Assembly: GCA_024233305.1 (NCBI GenBank)
Contig: JACKPV010000024.1
Location: forward strand, 62,001-126,000
Length of the DNA: 64,000 nt
Origin: Verrucomicrobiales bacterium
GTDB taxonomy: Bacteria > Verrucomicrobiota > Verrucomicrobiia > Limisphaerales > J093
Direction: 5' to 3'
The stretch's first letter is position 1. Every line of letters starts with the position of its first letter. Of the stretch, positions 39,105 to 47,863 are shown piece after piece. Made by a program: the position numbers and the translations under genes. The notes below the pieces were generated by a model. That model saw nothing but the letters and a program-made list of their open reading frames with translations. It ran no database searches and had not been told where the DNA came from.

Positions 39105-40055
39105 TTACTCCAGGCCCGCCCAAGCCATCCCCAAGCGGATCCACAAAGGCATGGTCAGGAGCCCCGCCACCGAGGTCCCGATCACCACCCGCAGGGCCGC
39201 CGCCGGATCGCCGCCATAGTGGCGGACCAGCACAATCGGGAAGACCGCCGCCGGCATCGCGGCCTGAATCACCATCACCCGCTTCAATTCCACCGAGGCC
39301 GGCAGCCAGCGCGCCAAGCCCACGAAGATCGCCGGCACAACCACCAACCGCACCAGGATTCCCAGCACAATCGTCCGCCGCCCCGGCCCGCCGCGAAACT
39401 CCCCCAGATGGTCCGCAATCGTCGCCCCGATCAGCACCATGCCGAGCGGAATGGCACATTGCCCGAGCAAATGCGCGGCGTTGAGCACCGGAACCGGCAC
39501 CTGGCCACGCTCAACCACCGCGTTCAACGCGAGCGTGAGCAGGATGGCCCCCAGCGGAGCGTTCAGCAACCGCTTCGCGCTGGTCCCCAGGCCAGCCCCT
39601 GCCAACAGCATCAGACCGAAGACCCAGAAAGCCACCTCCACCCCGACGTTGTGGACGAACAGAACCCCCACCGTCTCCCGATCGAACAAGCTCATGGCCA
39701 ATGGGATGGGCACGTACCCGTAATTGTACATGGCCGCGCAGAAAACGAACGTCCGGCGCGTCGAAGGCGTTTCGGCTGGCACCCATCGCCGGATCGCCGC
39801 GGCGACAGCCAACCCGATGGCCACCGTTCCGAATCCCACCAAGGGCGGTAGGAGGAGGTTACTTGTCCGCGCAAACGCTTGATTGCCAATCAGAGAATCA
39901 AAAACCAGGCACGGAATCAGCAGGTTGATCGTGACCTTGAGCAGGCTGGCATCGGCCTCGGCGGTCAACCAGCGAAGCCGGCGCAGAGCGAAGCCCGCCC
40001 CGACGATCAGGAAGACCGGGAGCGTGGCGTCGAGAATGGTGTTCAACTGACTCAC
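39105..40055 (-). CDS. AEC-family membrane transporter
   Basis: Inner-membrane carrier of the auxin efflux carrier (AEC) family, 316 residues with about ten hydrophobic helices. It begins QLNTILDATLPVFLIVGAGF, contains TINLLIPCLVFDSLI and the loop FCAAMYNYGYVPIPLAMS, and has NVGVEVAFWVFGL and CAIPLGMVLIGATIADHL, all typical of the family. In bacteria such carriers move small organic acids, but the substrate here cannot be read from the sequence. It ends just upstream of the promoter for the tRNA-Thr-tuf block and is followed upstream by the kinase gene 185 bases away. Confidence 0.88.
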   Translation of the reverse strand: MSQLNTILDATLPVFLIVGAGFALRRLRWLTAEADASLLKVTINLLIPCLVFDSLIGNQAFARTSNLLLPPLVGFGTVAIGLAVAAAIRRWVPAETPSTRRTFVFCAAMYNYGYVPIPLAMSLFDRETVGVLFVHNVGVEVAFWVFGLMLLAGAGLGTSAKRLLNAPLGAILLTLALNAVVERGQVPVPVLNAAHLLGQCAIPLGMVLIGATIADHLGEFRGGPGRRTIVLGILVRLVVVPAIFVGLARWLPASVELKRVMVIQAAMPAAVFPIVLVRHYGGDPAAALRVVIGTSVAGLLTMPLWIRLGMAWAGLE

Positions 40056-40240
40056 ACAATCAGTGTCCCGGCGGGCGAATGTCGTTGGCGTCGGACGCTC
40101 TGCGGGAACCGCGGAACGCCGTCACCCGGATCTACCGCCCCTCCCCCGAAGCGCCCCCGAGGGGGGAACGGTCCACGCGGCGGATTGTTGCATGCCTTCA
40201 CCTGTTCGCCGCCGGCACTCTCCAAGGGGTCGCCGCCGGC

Positions 40241-41263
40241 TCAGTTTCGCTCCCGGCGCTGACGTAGTCGGGCGGTGTGCTCGATAACCTGGGTCCCGCC
40301 GCGGCTGGCCACCAGCGCCGCCGGGTCCACCTGCCCGAACAGACCGCGGACGTATTCCCCCAGCTTTTCGTTGGTGGGACCATAGCCCTGGCTGTAGATC
40401 CGGCGCTCCAAGTCGTCCCGCAAAGCGCCGCAGAACGCATAGCGCGCGGACGGTTCCCGATGCAGACATCGCTGGAGGATCCCTCCCAACGCATCGTCCA
40501 GACCGGGGATCATCTGCTCGAACGGTGGCAATCGCATCCCGACCACGTTCCGCCGGCTTTCCTCGCTGGTGGCGCCCTTGAACGGATTGCGTTGGAGGAG
40601 AAGTTCCAACAGCACCACCCCGGTCGAGAAAATGTCCGAACGCCGGTCCGTCACCTGGAAATCCGCCTGTTCGGGACTCATGTACTCCGGCTTCCCGACC
40701 GCCACCTCCCCCTCCTGGTCTGTGAGGAAACCGCGCGCCTTGGCGACCCCGAAATCCATCAGCTTCACGTCCCCCTCGAAGGCAATCATGATGTTCTTCG
40801 GGTTCACGTCCCGGTGGACGATGCCCAACTCCCGACCGTCAGCCCCGGTCTTGGCGTGCGCGTAGGACAGCGCCCGAGCCACCCGGCTGGCAATGAAAAC
40901 GGCCAGATCGGTCGGCAGGCGGGCCTTCCGGGCCTTCAACTGGGTGGTGAACTGCTCGAGGTTCACCCCGTTGATGAACTCCATCGTGATGTAGTAAGCC
41001 TCGTGCTGTGCCGCGCCGAGGTGATAGGTCTGCACGATGTTCGTGTGGATCAGGTCCGCCACCAGCTTCGCCTCGCCGATGAAGTTCTCGATGAACATCT
41101 TCTGCCGGGCGAGTTGATCCCGGATGATCTTCAACGCCACCCGCTTGCGGAAATCCTGCACGCCGAGCTGGGCCGCCTCGTAGACGATGCCCATCCCGCC
41201 CTCATAGATCTTGCGGATGATCTCGTAACGGAAGGCGCCGTCGATGAAATACTGCGCAGCCAC
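40241..41263 (-). CDS. Serine/threonine protein kinase, soluble
   Basis: A 340-residue protein kinase filling nearly the whole chain. The Gly-rich loop is YEGGMGIVYEA at 20-30, Lys45 is in VALKII, and the alpha-C Glu is near 64. The catalytic loop is HRDVNPKN at 150-157 with Asp152. DFG lies at 170-172 and the activation segment ends GKPEYMSPEQ. The catalytic-loop Lys of HRDxKxxN is replaced by Asn, a change also seen in some bacterial kinases (HRDVSPQN type). There is no transmembrane or sensor domain; the last 40 residues are Arg-rich. It should phosphorylate an unknown protein in the cytoplasm. Confidence 0.92.
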   Translation of the reverse strand: MAAQYFIDGAFRYEIIRKIYEGGMGIVYEAAQLGVQDFRKRVALKIIRDQLARQKMFIENFIGEAKLVADLIHTNIVQTYHLGAAQHEAYYITMEFINGVNLEQFTTQLKARKARLPTDLAVFIASRVARALSYAHAKTGADGRELGIVHRDVNPKNIMIAFEGDVKLMDFGVAKARGFLTDQEGEVAVGKPEYMSPEQADFQVTDRRSDIFSTGVVLLELLLQRNPFKGATSEESRRNVVGMRLPPFEQMIPGLDDALGGILQRCLHREPSARYAFCGALRDDLERRIYSQGYGPTNEKLGEYVRGLFGQVDPAALVASRGGTQVIEHTARLRQRRERN

Positions 41264-41421
41264 GGAGGGAAATCCTCGGGCTCAGGCGGGGGAAGTCAAG
41301 CGTCCATAACCTGCACCGCCCCCGACCCAAGCCGCTGCCAGCGGGGTCCCTCGCGTCGTCCGCCAAGAAAAGAGACCGCCCATGCCATTTTTCCGCTTGC
41401 GCTGCCGCCGCTGGAGTGCAA

Positions 41422-41451
41422 TTGCTATACACAGTTAACCCTAAATATATA
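41422..41451 (+). promoter_or_regulatory. Possible promoter in an AT-rich island
   Basis: TTGCTA (41422-41427), an 18-base spacer and TATATA (41446-41451) form a weak sigma70-like pair only a few bases before the ATG at 41455. The block from 41420 to 41465 is far richer in A and T than its surroundings. If this is the promoter the mRNA would be nearly leaderless. Confidence 0.35.
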
Positions 41452-41454
41452 ACT

Positions 41455-41907
41455 ATGAATAAAACATTCACCCTGACTCTGATCAGCCTGCTCACCCTTG
41501 GCCTTTCCGGCGCCCTTCGCGCGGCCGAGGTCAAACCGGAAACCGCCGCAAAGGTCACCGCGGACGCCGCGGCCGAACCCGCCAAACGCGCCTCCGCCGG
41601 TTATCCCTTCCGGGGCAAACTCGGCGCGGTGGACAAGGAAAAACTCACCCTCACCGTCACCACCAAGAGCTCGAAACGGACCTTCCAGCTGAGCAAGGAC
41701 ACCAAGTTCACGAAGAACGGAAAGCCGGCGAAGCTGAGCGATGGAGTGATCGGCGAAGAGGTCGCCGGCTACGTCAAGAAACTCGAGGAGGGCAAACAGG
41801 TGGTCACCTCCGTGCGATTCGGGCCCAAGCCGGACGCCAAGGCGGAAGCAAACCCCAAAACCGGCGGCACCGTCGGAAACAGCACCGCCCCGAAGGCCGT
41901 CAAGTAG
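41455..41907 (+). CDS. Small exported protein of unknown function
   Basis: No family recognised. The 150 residues start with a signal peptide (MNKTFTLTLISLLTLGLSGALRA, cleavage near residue 23; given here as its first part MNKTFTLTLISLLTLGL). The mature protein is rich in Ala, Lys and Thr. It has a central segment, GKLGAVDKEKLTLTVTTKSS followed by KRTFQLSKDTKFTKNGKPAK, that looks like a small beta-barrel fold of the type found in exported OB-like domains. The tail is low complexity. The start at 41455 was preferred over 41416 because it gives a clean signal peptide. No clear Shine-Dalgarno precedes it. Confidence 0.7.
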   Translation: MNKTFTLTLISLLTLGLSGALRAAEVKPETAAKVTADAAAEPAKRASAGYPFRGKLGAVDKEKLTLTVTTKSSKRTFQLSKDTKFTKNGKPAKLSDGVIGEEVAGYVKKLEEGKQVVTSVRFGPKPDAKAEANPKTGGTVGNSTAPKAVK

Positions 41908-41922
41908 CCACCGGGATCCCCG

Positions 41923-41959
41923 CCCCTGCCGGTCTCTCTGTCTGGTCAGACCGGCGGGG
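41923..41959 (+). terminator. Possible terminator after the small exported protein
   Basis: CCCC-T-GCCGGTCT at 41923-41935 pairs with AGACCGGCGGGG at 41948-41959, a 12-bp stem with one bulged T and a 12-base loop, 16 bases after the stop codon at 41907. The following bases are not T-rich, so termination strength is uncertain. Confidence 0.5.
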
Positions 41960-42094
41960 CGCCGTTCCTCGGTCCTCGTCCCCCTCAGTGGCAAAGTGAA
42001 CCCGGCGGGTTCCCGGTTCTGCTGCGTGGACGGGGTTGGTCGGGAGCGGCTGCTTCCAGTCCACCGGCCTGCGACACCACGGGGACGCGTCCCG

Positions 42095-43048
42095 CTATTG
42101 CGTCTCTCCCTTCGTCACCCGCAGGAAGACCTCTTCCAGCCCGAGTTCGTCCTCCCGCAGTTCGACCAAGCGCCCCCCCCCGCGAACCAGCACATCTGCG
42201 ACGATGGCGTGGTCGCTTTCATGATCGGCCAGCGTGACCTTCAGGCGTCCGTCCAGGTTTTCGACGCCCGTGATTTGGGGGTGCGACTTCAACAGACTGA
42301 CCGCCTGGTCGATGTCCGTTGAGACCCGGACCCACATCACGCGCCCGGTCGCCAACTGGTCCCGCACGCCCTGCACCGGCCCGCTGTAGATCAGTTGCCC
42401 CTTCTCAATGATGGCCACGCGATTGCACAGCGTCTGGAGTTCACTGAGGATGTGGGAGGAGATGATGATGGTCTTCCCCATGCGCTGCAATTCCTGGAGG
42501 ATCGCCATGACCTCGATGCGCGCCCGCGGGTCAAGGCCACTGGCAGGCTCGTCCAGGAGCAGCACGCGCGGATCATGGATGAGCACCCGCGCCAGCCCCA
42601 GTCGCTGCTGCATCCCCCGGCTGAGGGCCCCGATCAACGCCCCGCGCTTCTCCGAAAGACCGACCAACTCCAGCACGTCGGTCACCGTTTGTTCGCGCTT
42701 CGCCGACGGGATCTTGTAGCAGGCGCCGAAGAAATCCAGGTACTCGGTGACCTCCATGTCCTTGTACACGCCAAAAAAGTCCGGCATGTAACCGATGATG
42801 TGACGCACGGCGTCCGCGTCGCGCACGACGTCGTGTCCCAGCACCTTCGCCGTCCCCCCCGAAGGGGCCAGGAAAGTCGCCAGGATACGGAGGGTGGTCG
42901 TCTTGCCGGCGCCGTTCGAGCCGATGAAGCCAAACAGGTCGCCCTGGTTCACGGTGAGATCCAGGTGCTTCAGCGCCAGGGTGTCGCCGTAGTTCCGGCT
43001 CAGACCGGCGGTTTCAACGGCTGGAGGCGGTGGGGTCTCGCTGCTCAT
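42095..43048 (-). CDS. ABC transporter ATP-binding protein
   Basis: A 317-residue ABC ATPase of the exporter type used with separate membrane subunits. Walker A is GSNGAGKTT, the Q-loop region has GYMPDFFGVYKDM, the signature is LSRGMQQRLGLAR, and Walker B is VLLLDEPASGLDP. About 90 residues after the ATPase core form the accessory domain common in gliding, drug and lantibiotic-type exporters. It lies 21 bases downstream of the gene for a 748-residue membrane-anchored protein and is probably co-transcribed with it. No ABC permease gene is next to it in this window. Confidence 0.9.
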   Translation of the reverse strand: MSSETPPPPAVETAGLSRNYGDTLALKHLDLTVNQGDLFGFIGSNGAGKTTTLRILATFLAPSGGTAKVLGHDVVRDADAVRHIIGYMPDFFGVYKDMEVTEYLDFFGACYKIPSAKREQTVTDVLELVGLSEKRGALIGALSRGMQQRLGLARVLIHDPRVLLLDEPASGLDPRARIEVMAILQELQRMGKTIIISSHILSELQTLCNRVAIIEKGQLIYSGPVQGVRDQLATGRVMWVRVSTDIDQAVSLLKSHPQITGVENLDGRLKVTLADHESDHAIVADVLVRGGGRLVELREDELGLEEVFLRVTKGETQ

Positions 43049-43069
43049 TCGCGTTCAGAAGTTCGAGGC

Positions 43070-45316
43070 TCAGAGAGGGTTGCGCTGGGTCTCCGGCAGT
43101 TGTCCGGCGGCGGGAGCCAGCGCGAGCCGGTAGTAGCTATGCCGCGCCCGAAGGGGAACATCAGAGCTCAGGAAGCTCTCCGGGAAAGGGGAACCGTCCG
43201 GCTGCCAGGCCAGCACCACGGCGCCCCCGCGGTCGAGAACCGGTGAAAGATCCAGACCCGGTGGGTAGACGAAACCGCGCTGCGGGCCGGAAATACCTTC
43301 GCCCAGGCCAATCAGACTGGCGGCCAGCAAGTTGTCCGCGCCGAGTTCGATCCGTCCGGAATCAGTGTTCCCGAAGGCTTGGCGACGCGCCTGGGCGGCC
43401 GAGGTGAAGTAGGACAGATGGTTCCGGACCAAGCCGTTGATCGGCTCGCCATCATCGGGACGGAACGTGAGCGCGCGCCGCCCTCCCGCCGCGATCTCGC
43501 CCAGGGCGAACACGCGCTCCCCGTGGACGATATGCACGGTCGCGAGAGGCCGGTTGGAGCGGTTGGCGACGCTCACCCGCAACGCGCCGCCTTCCAGCTG
43601 GAAGGACGCCTCGATCGGGGGCTCACCCGGCTGTTCCCAGTCCATCGCGTAGAGCTGGCTGGTCCAGACCGGCACCTCCACCAGCGCCCGGATGCGGCCC
43701 TCCAACAACGTGGTCTCGATTTTTCCACCGGACTGCCGCCCTCCCCATGCGCCGAGGAACTCGCCCCGCAACGAGGCATTACCCACCCGCGGCGAAAGCT
43801 CGTAATCCGCGGGCACCGAGGAATAGAGCGAAGCGTAGGTGCGCCCCCGGAGTCCGACCTCGGCACTCCCTGGCAGCAGATCGACCACATGCAACTCGGT
43901 CCATTCGCTTTCACCGGCGCGCAGCTTGTAGCCGATCCAGTAGATGAGCAGGGAGAACAGCACCACGTAGATCGGGAAGGTCACCCAGGTCAGGATCTGC
44001 CGGTTGATCTTCTTCAACCACCAATGATCCAGCGGACCGATCACCACGAGATAGACGATGAGCAGGAGAAGCAGCCATTCCACGGGGAGCTTGTGCACCT
44101 GCCGGCTGTCAATCATGGCCCCGAACACGCCGTCAATGCTCCAGCCGCCGTAGGTGTTCCGGTTGCCTTGTTGGAACACCTCGCCGGGAATGCCGAGCAA
44201 CCGGGCCCAGAACCACTCCCGGTTTTCCCAGGACTTGAACGGTTCCCGCTCGGGACTGAAGGCAAGGACCGTAACGCGGCCCCGCTCCCGTTCGGCGGTC
44301 ACCGCCATCGCCAGTTCACCGGAACGGAACAGCGGAGCGCCCTCCAGCAGACGGGTCCGAAACGCCGCACAATCCGTTCCTTCGAAAGCCGGATCGGGCC
44401 GGACGCCGGCATAGGGATTGGCCGCGTTCCGGACCGCGACATTGCCCGGCAGCGTCTGCTGGCTGGTCAAGAAGGGCGTCCAGGATTCGAACGGCGACTT
44501 GTCGGCCGGGCCGCTGTTGACGAACGACTGCCAGACGCCGGCCACCCGGTTCGTGCCCAAGGCCCCAAACTCCACGGGCATCATTTCCTGCAACCAGGGC
44601 GTGCTCAGGATGTCCTGAACCTGCTCGGGCGCAACGATCAGGTGCCCTCCCCCCCGGACCCAGGCCACGAGCGCCGCGGCCTGCGGCGGACGCAATTGCA
44701 GCGCCAGCTCCGAGTTGAGGTAAATGGCGGTCAAGCCCTCGATGGCGATCGGGTTGTCGGGAAAAAGTTCCGCCGACAGGCGCGCCACGCGCGGCTGCAA
44801 CTCTTTGCGCGGCCCCTCCATCTTGGGCAGCGCCGGCAATCCCGCGAAACTCCGGGGCAGCGCCCCCAGCACGGGGGTCTCCCAGGCCAGATCGTCGGTC
44901 CGGAGATCCTGGCGCTCCGCCACGACGCGGCGCCGGCCATCGATCAGCCGGGCATGCCAGCTCGCGTAGCGCCCGACCCCCGGAAAGACCGGGAAGGAAA
45001 AGCGCTTGCGGGTGTTGGACGGGAGTTCGATCGGCAGGCGGAAAGCCTGTCCGCCACCGATCTGTTGCGAGGAAAACTCGAAGACAGCATCGAAACCCGG
45101 ACCGTCGTTGAAGATCTCGCAGGCCACGGGGAACCACGCTCCTTCGCGCACGATCCCATCGTTGGCGCCGCCGCTGCCGTAACCCACGAACACGTCAAAC
45201 TGGAGGTCCGCCCGGACGATGGACAACCCGAGTGACAACGCCGCGAACACCGCCCCCGCCCACACTCCTGAGCGGGGCAAGGTCCTTTCCCGGCGATGGT
45301 GACATCGGTTCTCCAT
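43070..45316 (-). CDS. Large membrane-anchored exported protein of unknown function
   Basis: No named family recognised. The 748 residues start at the ATG at 45314-45316, which gives a signal peptide or anchor (hydrophobic at about 17-36). Residues 37-150 look like a beta-sandwich. Residues about 190-360 resemble a class I glutamine-amidotransferase-like Rossmann region (LVAWVRGGGHLIVAPEQVQD) without a catalytic triad I can identify. Two adjacent membrane helices follow (about 413-430 and 441-462), then a beta-rich C-terminal domain of about 280 residues. Because it directly precedes an ABC ATPase gene, it may take part in an ABC-type envelope complex. The upstream frame to 45652 is open but carries no conserved features. 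Confidence 0.72.
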   Translation of the reverse strand: MENRCHHRRERTLPRSGVWAGAVFAALSLGLSIVRADLQFDVFVGYGSGGANDGIVREGAWFPVACEIFNDGPGFDAVFEFSSQQIGGGQAFRLPIELPSNTRKRFSFPVFPGVGRYASWHARLIDGRRRVVAERQDLRTDDLAWETPVLGALPRSFAGLPALPKMEGPRKELQPRVARLSAELFPDNPIAIEGLTAIYLNSELALQLRPPQAAALVAWVRGGGHLIVAPEQVQDILSTPWLQEMMPVEFGALGTNRVAGVWQSFVNSGPADKSPFESWTPFLTSQQTLPGNVAVRNAANPYAGVRPDPAFEGTDCAAFRTRLLEGAPLFRSGELAMAVTAERERGRVTVLAFSPEREPFKSWENREWFWARLLGIPGEVFQQGNRNTYGGWSIDGVFGAMIDSRQVHKLPVEWLLLLLIVYLVVIGPLDHWWLKKINRQILTWVTFPIYVVLFSLLIYWIGYKLRAGESEWTELHVVDLLPGSAEVGLRGRTYASLYSSVPADYELSPRVGNASLRGEFLGAWGGRQSGGKIETTLLEGRIRALVEVPVWTSQLYAMDWEQPGEPPIEASFQLEGGALRVSVANRSNRPLATVHIVHGERVFALGEIAAGGRRALTFRPDDGEPINGLVRNHLSYFTSAAQARRQAFGNTDSGRIELGADNLLAASLIGLGEGISGPQRGFVYPPGLDLSPVLDRGGAVVLAWQPDGSPFPESFLSSDVPLRARHSYYRLALAPAAGQLPETQRNPL

Positions 45317-45618
45317 GAGCGTGTAGGGCCCGAGGGCTGCCGTTGCGCCGCATTTAGCCCCAGATTGGACCGCCGGGCAATGCTCAACTTGCGGGGGCAG
45401 GAAGCGGTGCGCCGCTCGCGTCTTTCCGACCCCGAAGGACCTTGAAAGCCGGGACGCAGAGTTGGTTCCGTCGGTGCGCCCGGGGTCAGCTCCGGAGCGA
45501 AATGATCTCCGCGCGCCGAAGCCTCTGCGATGCGCAGCGGGCCGCGCTGCCGTCCCGAAAGCGATGCGGGCCGGCGTTGGCCGGCCCGCAATTGGCGCGA
45601 AGGTGCAGATCCCGGGCA
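45317..45618. other. Intergenic region with an 11-bp hairpin
   Basis: This 302-bp gap lies between the pseudopilin gene (ending at 45619) and the start of the 748-residue protein; both are on the minus strand. It should hold the promoter of the latter. The only clear structure is the hairpin at 45565-45590. No conserved short open frame was seen. Confidence 0.5.
45565..45590 (-). terminator. Hairpin downstream of the pseudopilin gene
   Basis: A perfect 11-bp inverted repeat, TGCGGGCCGGC at 45565-45575 with its complement at 45580-45590 and a 4-base loop, lies 28 bases after the pseudopilin stop codon. The bases beyond it on the minus strand (TCGCTTTC) are only moderately T-rich. It probably ends the pseudopilin transcript. 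Confidence 0.6.
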
Positions 45619-46485
45619 CTAGTTGCCCCCGGTCGGACTGGCCGGATCGCACCAGAGTTCATTGGGCAGTTCGGCCGGACGGAACGTCTTCCCGACCACC
45701 CCGCCCGCCAGGTCATAGTACTTCTTGAAGTTCAACTTGGTCACGCTGCCGTCGAACAGGCCCACGGCGGCACTGCCCTTGACGTCGAGCGAGATGGTCA
45801 TGGATCGACCGCCTCCGTGCCGCTGGGAAATCCCTTCGTGCGGCTGATTGCCGGCGTCGTTGAAGTAGAACGGGTCATTTTCCTCGGTTTCCCACTGGAG
45901 GATTGCCGTGGGCCGGAACATCGAGAGCTTGTGGGTGCCTCCCCGGTTGCTGTCCAGGAGCGCGCTGCCGTAGCTGTGCACGGCGCCGTTCCAGGTGTAG
46001 CTGGTCAACTTGACTTGGCGCTGAATGTAGAGCTGCCGCTTCGAGCCGCGGGAATCGATGACGTCCTTCGGACACATCAGCACCTTCTCGGTCTCCAGGT
46101 AGTTGCCCAGTTGCGCGGCGCGGAAGAACGGCAGTTGGTTGGTGTATTCCATCGAGCCCGCAGCGTTGGGGATCTGCACGCCGTTCACCCGGGTGGCGTA
46201 GCACCAGCCGTCCGGCCCCGGATTGCCGCTCAGGGATCCCCAGGTCGGATGCGGCATGTGATCCTCGGCATCCCCGGCGTACATGTGGGTGGCGGTGAGG
46301 ATCTGCTTGTTGTTGCTCAAGTCCATCGTGGCCTGGGCACGGTCCTTCGCCCGTGCAAGCGCCGGCAGCAGCATGCCCGCCAGGATGGCAATGATGGCAA
46401 TCACGACCAGCAGCTCGATCAGCGTGAAGCCGAGCAGGCTGCCCGCGGCCGGTTTGCCGGGAGTTGGTTGGTCAGTTCTTCGCAT
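45619..46485 (-). CDS. Pseudopilin-like protein (type II secretion / DUF1559-like)
   Basis: The protein has 288 residues and a type IV prepilin signal: a short basic leader, then GFTLIELLVVIAIIAILAGM with Gly-Phe at the peptidase cleavage site and the conserved Glu at position 5 of the mature chain. The rest has few Lys/Arg runs and several aromatic residues, ending NELWCDPASPTGGN. A degenerate version of the C-terminal FDG motif (VGLFDGSV) is present. It would be processed by PilD and inserted in the inner membrane. It stands alone, with no pil or gsp gene nearby, as is common in Verrucomicrobia and Planctomycetes. I used the ATG at 46483-46485 because the frame upstream is antisense to the next gene. 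Confidence 0.85.
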   Translation of the reverse strand: MRRTDQPTPGKPAAGSLLGFTLIELLVVIAIIAILAGMLLPALARAKDRAQATMDLSNNKQILTATHMYAGDAEDHMPHPTWGSLSGNPGPDGWCYATRVNGVQIPNAAGSMEYTNQLPFFRAAQLGNYLETEKVLMCPKDVIDSRGSKRQLYIQRQVKLTSYTWNGAVHSYGSALLDSNRGGTHKLSMFRPTAILQWETEENDPFYFNDAGNQPHEGISQRHGGGRSMTISLDVKGSAAVGLFDGSVTKLNFKKYYDLAGGVVGKTFRPAELPNELWCDPASPTGGN

Positions 46486-46635
46486 AATCTGTATCCGGGT
46501 TACGGTTTCGGGTCTAACACCACCGTGTTTAGCGGATGGGCGGACCTCGTTCAAGTGTGCTTTTCTCCGCACAGAAACGCGGCTCCTCGCCGCATTCGTG
46601 CTTTGGTCGCGGCTCTCCGCGACGTAGTCTCCCGC

Positions 46636-47808
46636 ATGCGCTTCCCTCTGCTCGCCCCCTGCGCCGCCGCCGCAGCCCTGGCCATCCTCCCGAAGCCGAC
46701 CGCGGGAGACGCCGCGCAACCCACCTGGCCAAACGGCCCCGCGTCCGACCCCGCCTTCTTCCCCATCGCCGTCTGGCTGCAAAGCCCCGCCAACGCCTCC
46801 CGCTACCGGGCCGCCGGCATCAACACCTACGTCGGTCTCTGGCGCGGCCCCACCGAGGAGCAGCTCGCGAGCTTGAAGGCCGCCGGCATGCGGGTGATCT
46901 GCGACCAGAACGCCGTCGGCCTCGCGCACCGCAACGACCCCACGATCATCGGCTGGATGCACGGCGACGAACCCGACAACGCGCAGGCCCTCCCCGATGG
47001 CAAGGGCTACGGTCCGCCGATTCCCCCGGAACGGATCATCGCCGATTACCAGCGAATCCAGGCCGCCGACCCCACCCGCCCCGTCCTCCTGAACCTCGGG
47101 CAGGGCGTCGCTTGGGATGGCTGGCACGGGCGCGGAGTACGTACGAACCACCCCGAGGATTACCCCGAATACGCCCGCGGCGGGGATATCATCTCCTTCG
47201 ACATCTACCCGGCCTGCCACTCGCACCCGGAAGTGGCCGGAAATCTGTCGTTCGTCGGCCGGGGTGTCGCGCGGCTGGTGGACTGGACCGGGGGAGGGAA
47301 GATCATCTGGAACTGCATCGAATGCACCCGGATCCAAAACCCGACCACGAAGGCCACCCCCGCGCAGGTCCGGGCCGAGGTCTGGATGTCCATCATCCAC
47401 GGCTCGCGCGGTCTGATCTACTTCGTTCACGAATGGGAACCCCGCTTCCGCGAAGCCGCCCTGCTGGACGACCCCGAAATGCTGGCAATGGTCACCGGCG
47501 TGAACCACCAGGTGACCCGGCTTGCCCCGGTGATCCACGCCGAACCAGACGCGGGCAATATCACCGTCGAAACGACCCCCGCCGAGGCCGCGGTCGCTTG
47601 GATGGCGCGCCGTCACGCCGGCCGTCTCCATCTGTTCGCGGTCGGCATGCAGAACGGTCCGGTCGAAGCGCGGTTCACGGGCCTGGGGTTTAGCGGGACG
47701 AAGGACGTCGAGGTCATCGACGAATCCCGCACTCTCTCGGCGAGGGATGGCCGGTTCACCGACCGGTTCGCGCCGTGGGAGGTACACCTCTACCGGATCC
47801 CGGAATGA
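46636..47808 (+). CDS. Exported TIM-barrel hydrolase-like protein
   Basis: The protein has 390 residues and a signal peptide (about 1-24). The middle resembles a glycoside-hydrolase-type TIM barrel. It has repeated beta-strand/helix units, GWMHGDEPDNAQ (a DEPD motif seen in family A-type hydrolase-like proteins), DIISFDIYPACHSHPEV and SRGLIYFVHEWEP, in which the last Glu could be a catalytic acid. A C-terminal beta domain, AAVAWMARRHAGRLHLFAVG, ends the chain. The substrate is unknown; the call rests on fold-like patterns, not a recognised family. It is read divergently from the pseudopilin gene, with a 150-bp gap, and from 55 bases before the DapA-family gene. Confidence 0.65.
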   Translation: MRFPLLAPCAAAAALAILPKPTAGDAAQPTWPNGPASDPAFFPIAVWLQSPANASRYRAAGINTYVGLWRGPTEEQLASLKAAGMRVICDQNAVGLAHRNDPTIIGWMHGDEPDNAQALPDGKGYGPPIPPERIIADYQRIQAADPTRPVLLNLGQGVAWDGWHGRGVRTNHPEDYPEYARGGDIISFDIYPACHSHPEVAGNLSFVGRGVARLVDWTGGGKIIWNCIECTRIQNPTTKATPAQVRAEVWMSIIHGSRGLIYFVHEWEPRFREAALLDDPEMLAMVTGVNHQVTRLAPVIHAEPDAGNITVETTPAEAAVAWMARRHAGRLHLFAVGMQNGPVEARFTGLGFSGTKDVEVIDESRTLSARDGRFTDRFAPWEVHLYRIPE

Positions 47809-47863
47809 GGTCGCGCGGTGCTCTGCGCTGGCGAAGCGCGGGGAGGCCGGGTAGCCTCCGCGC

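Noticed and set aside
45317..45652. Upstream in-frame extension of the 748-residue protein
   Set aside because: The extra 112 residues are Arg-rich with no signal; the ATG at 45316 is followed by a clear signal or anchor segment.
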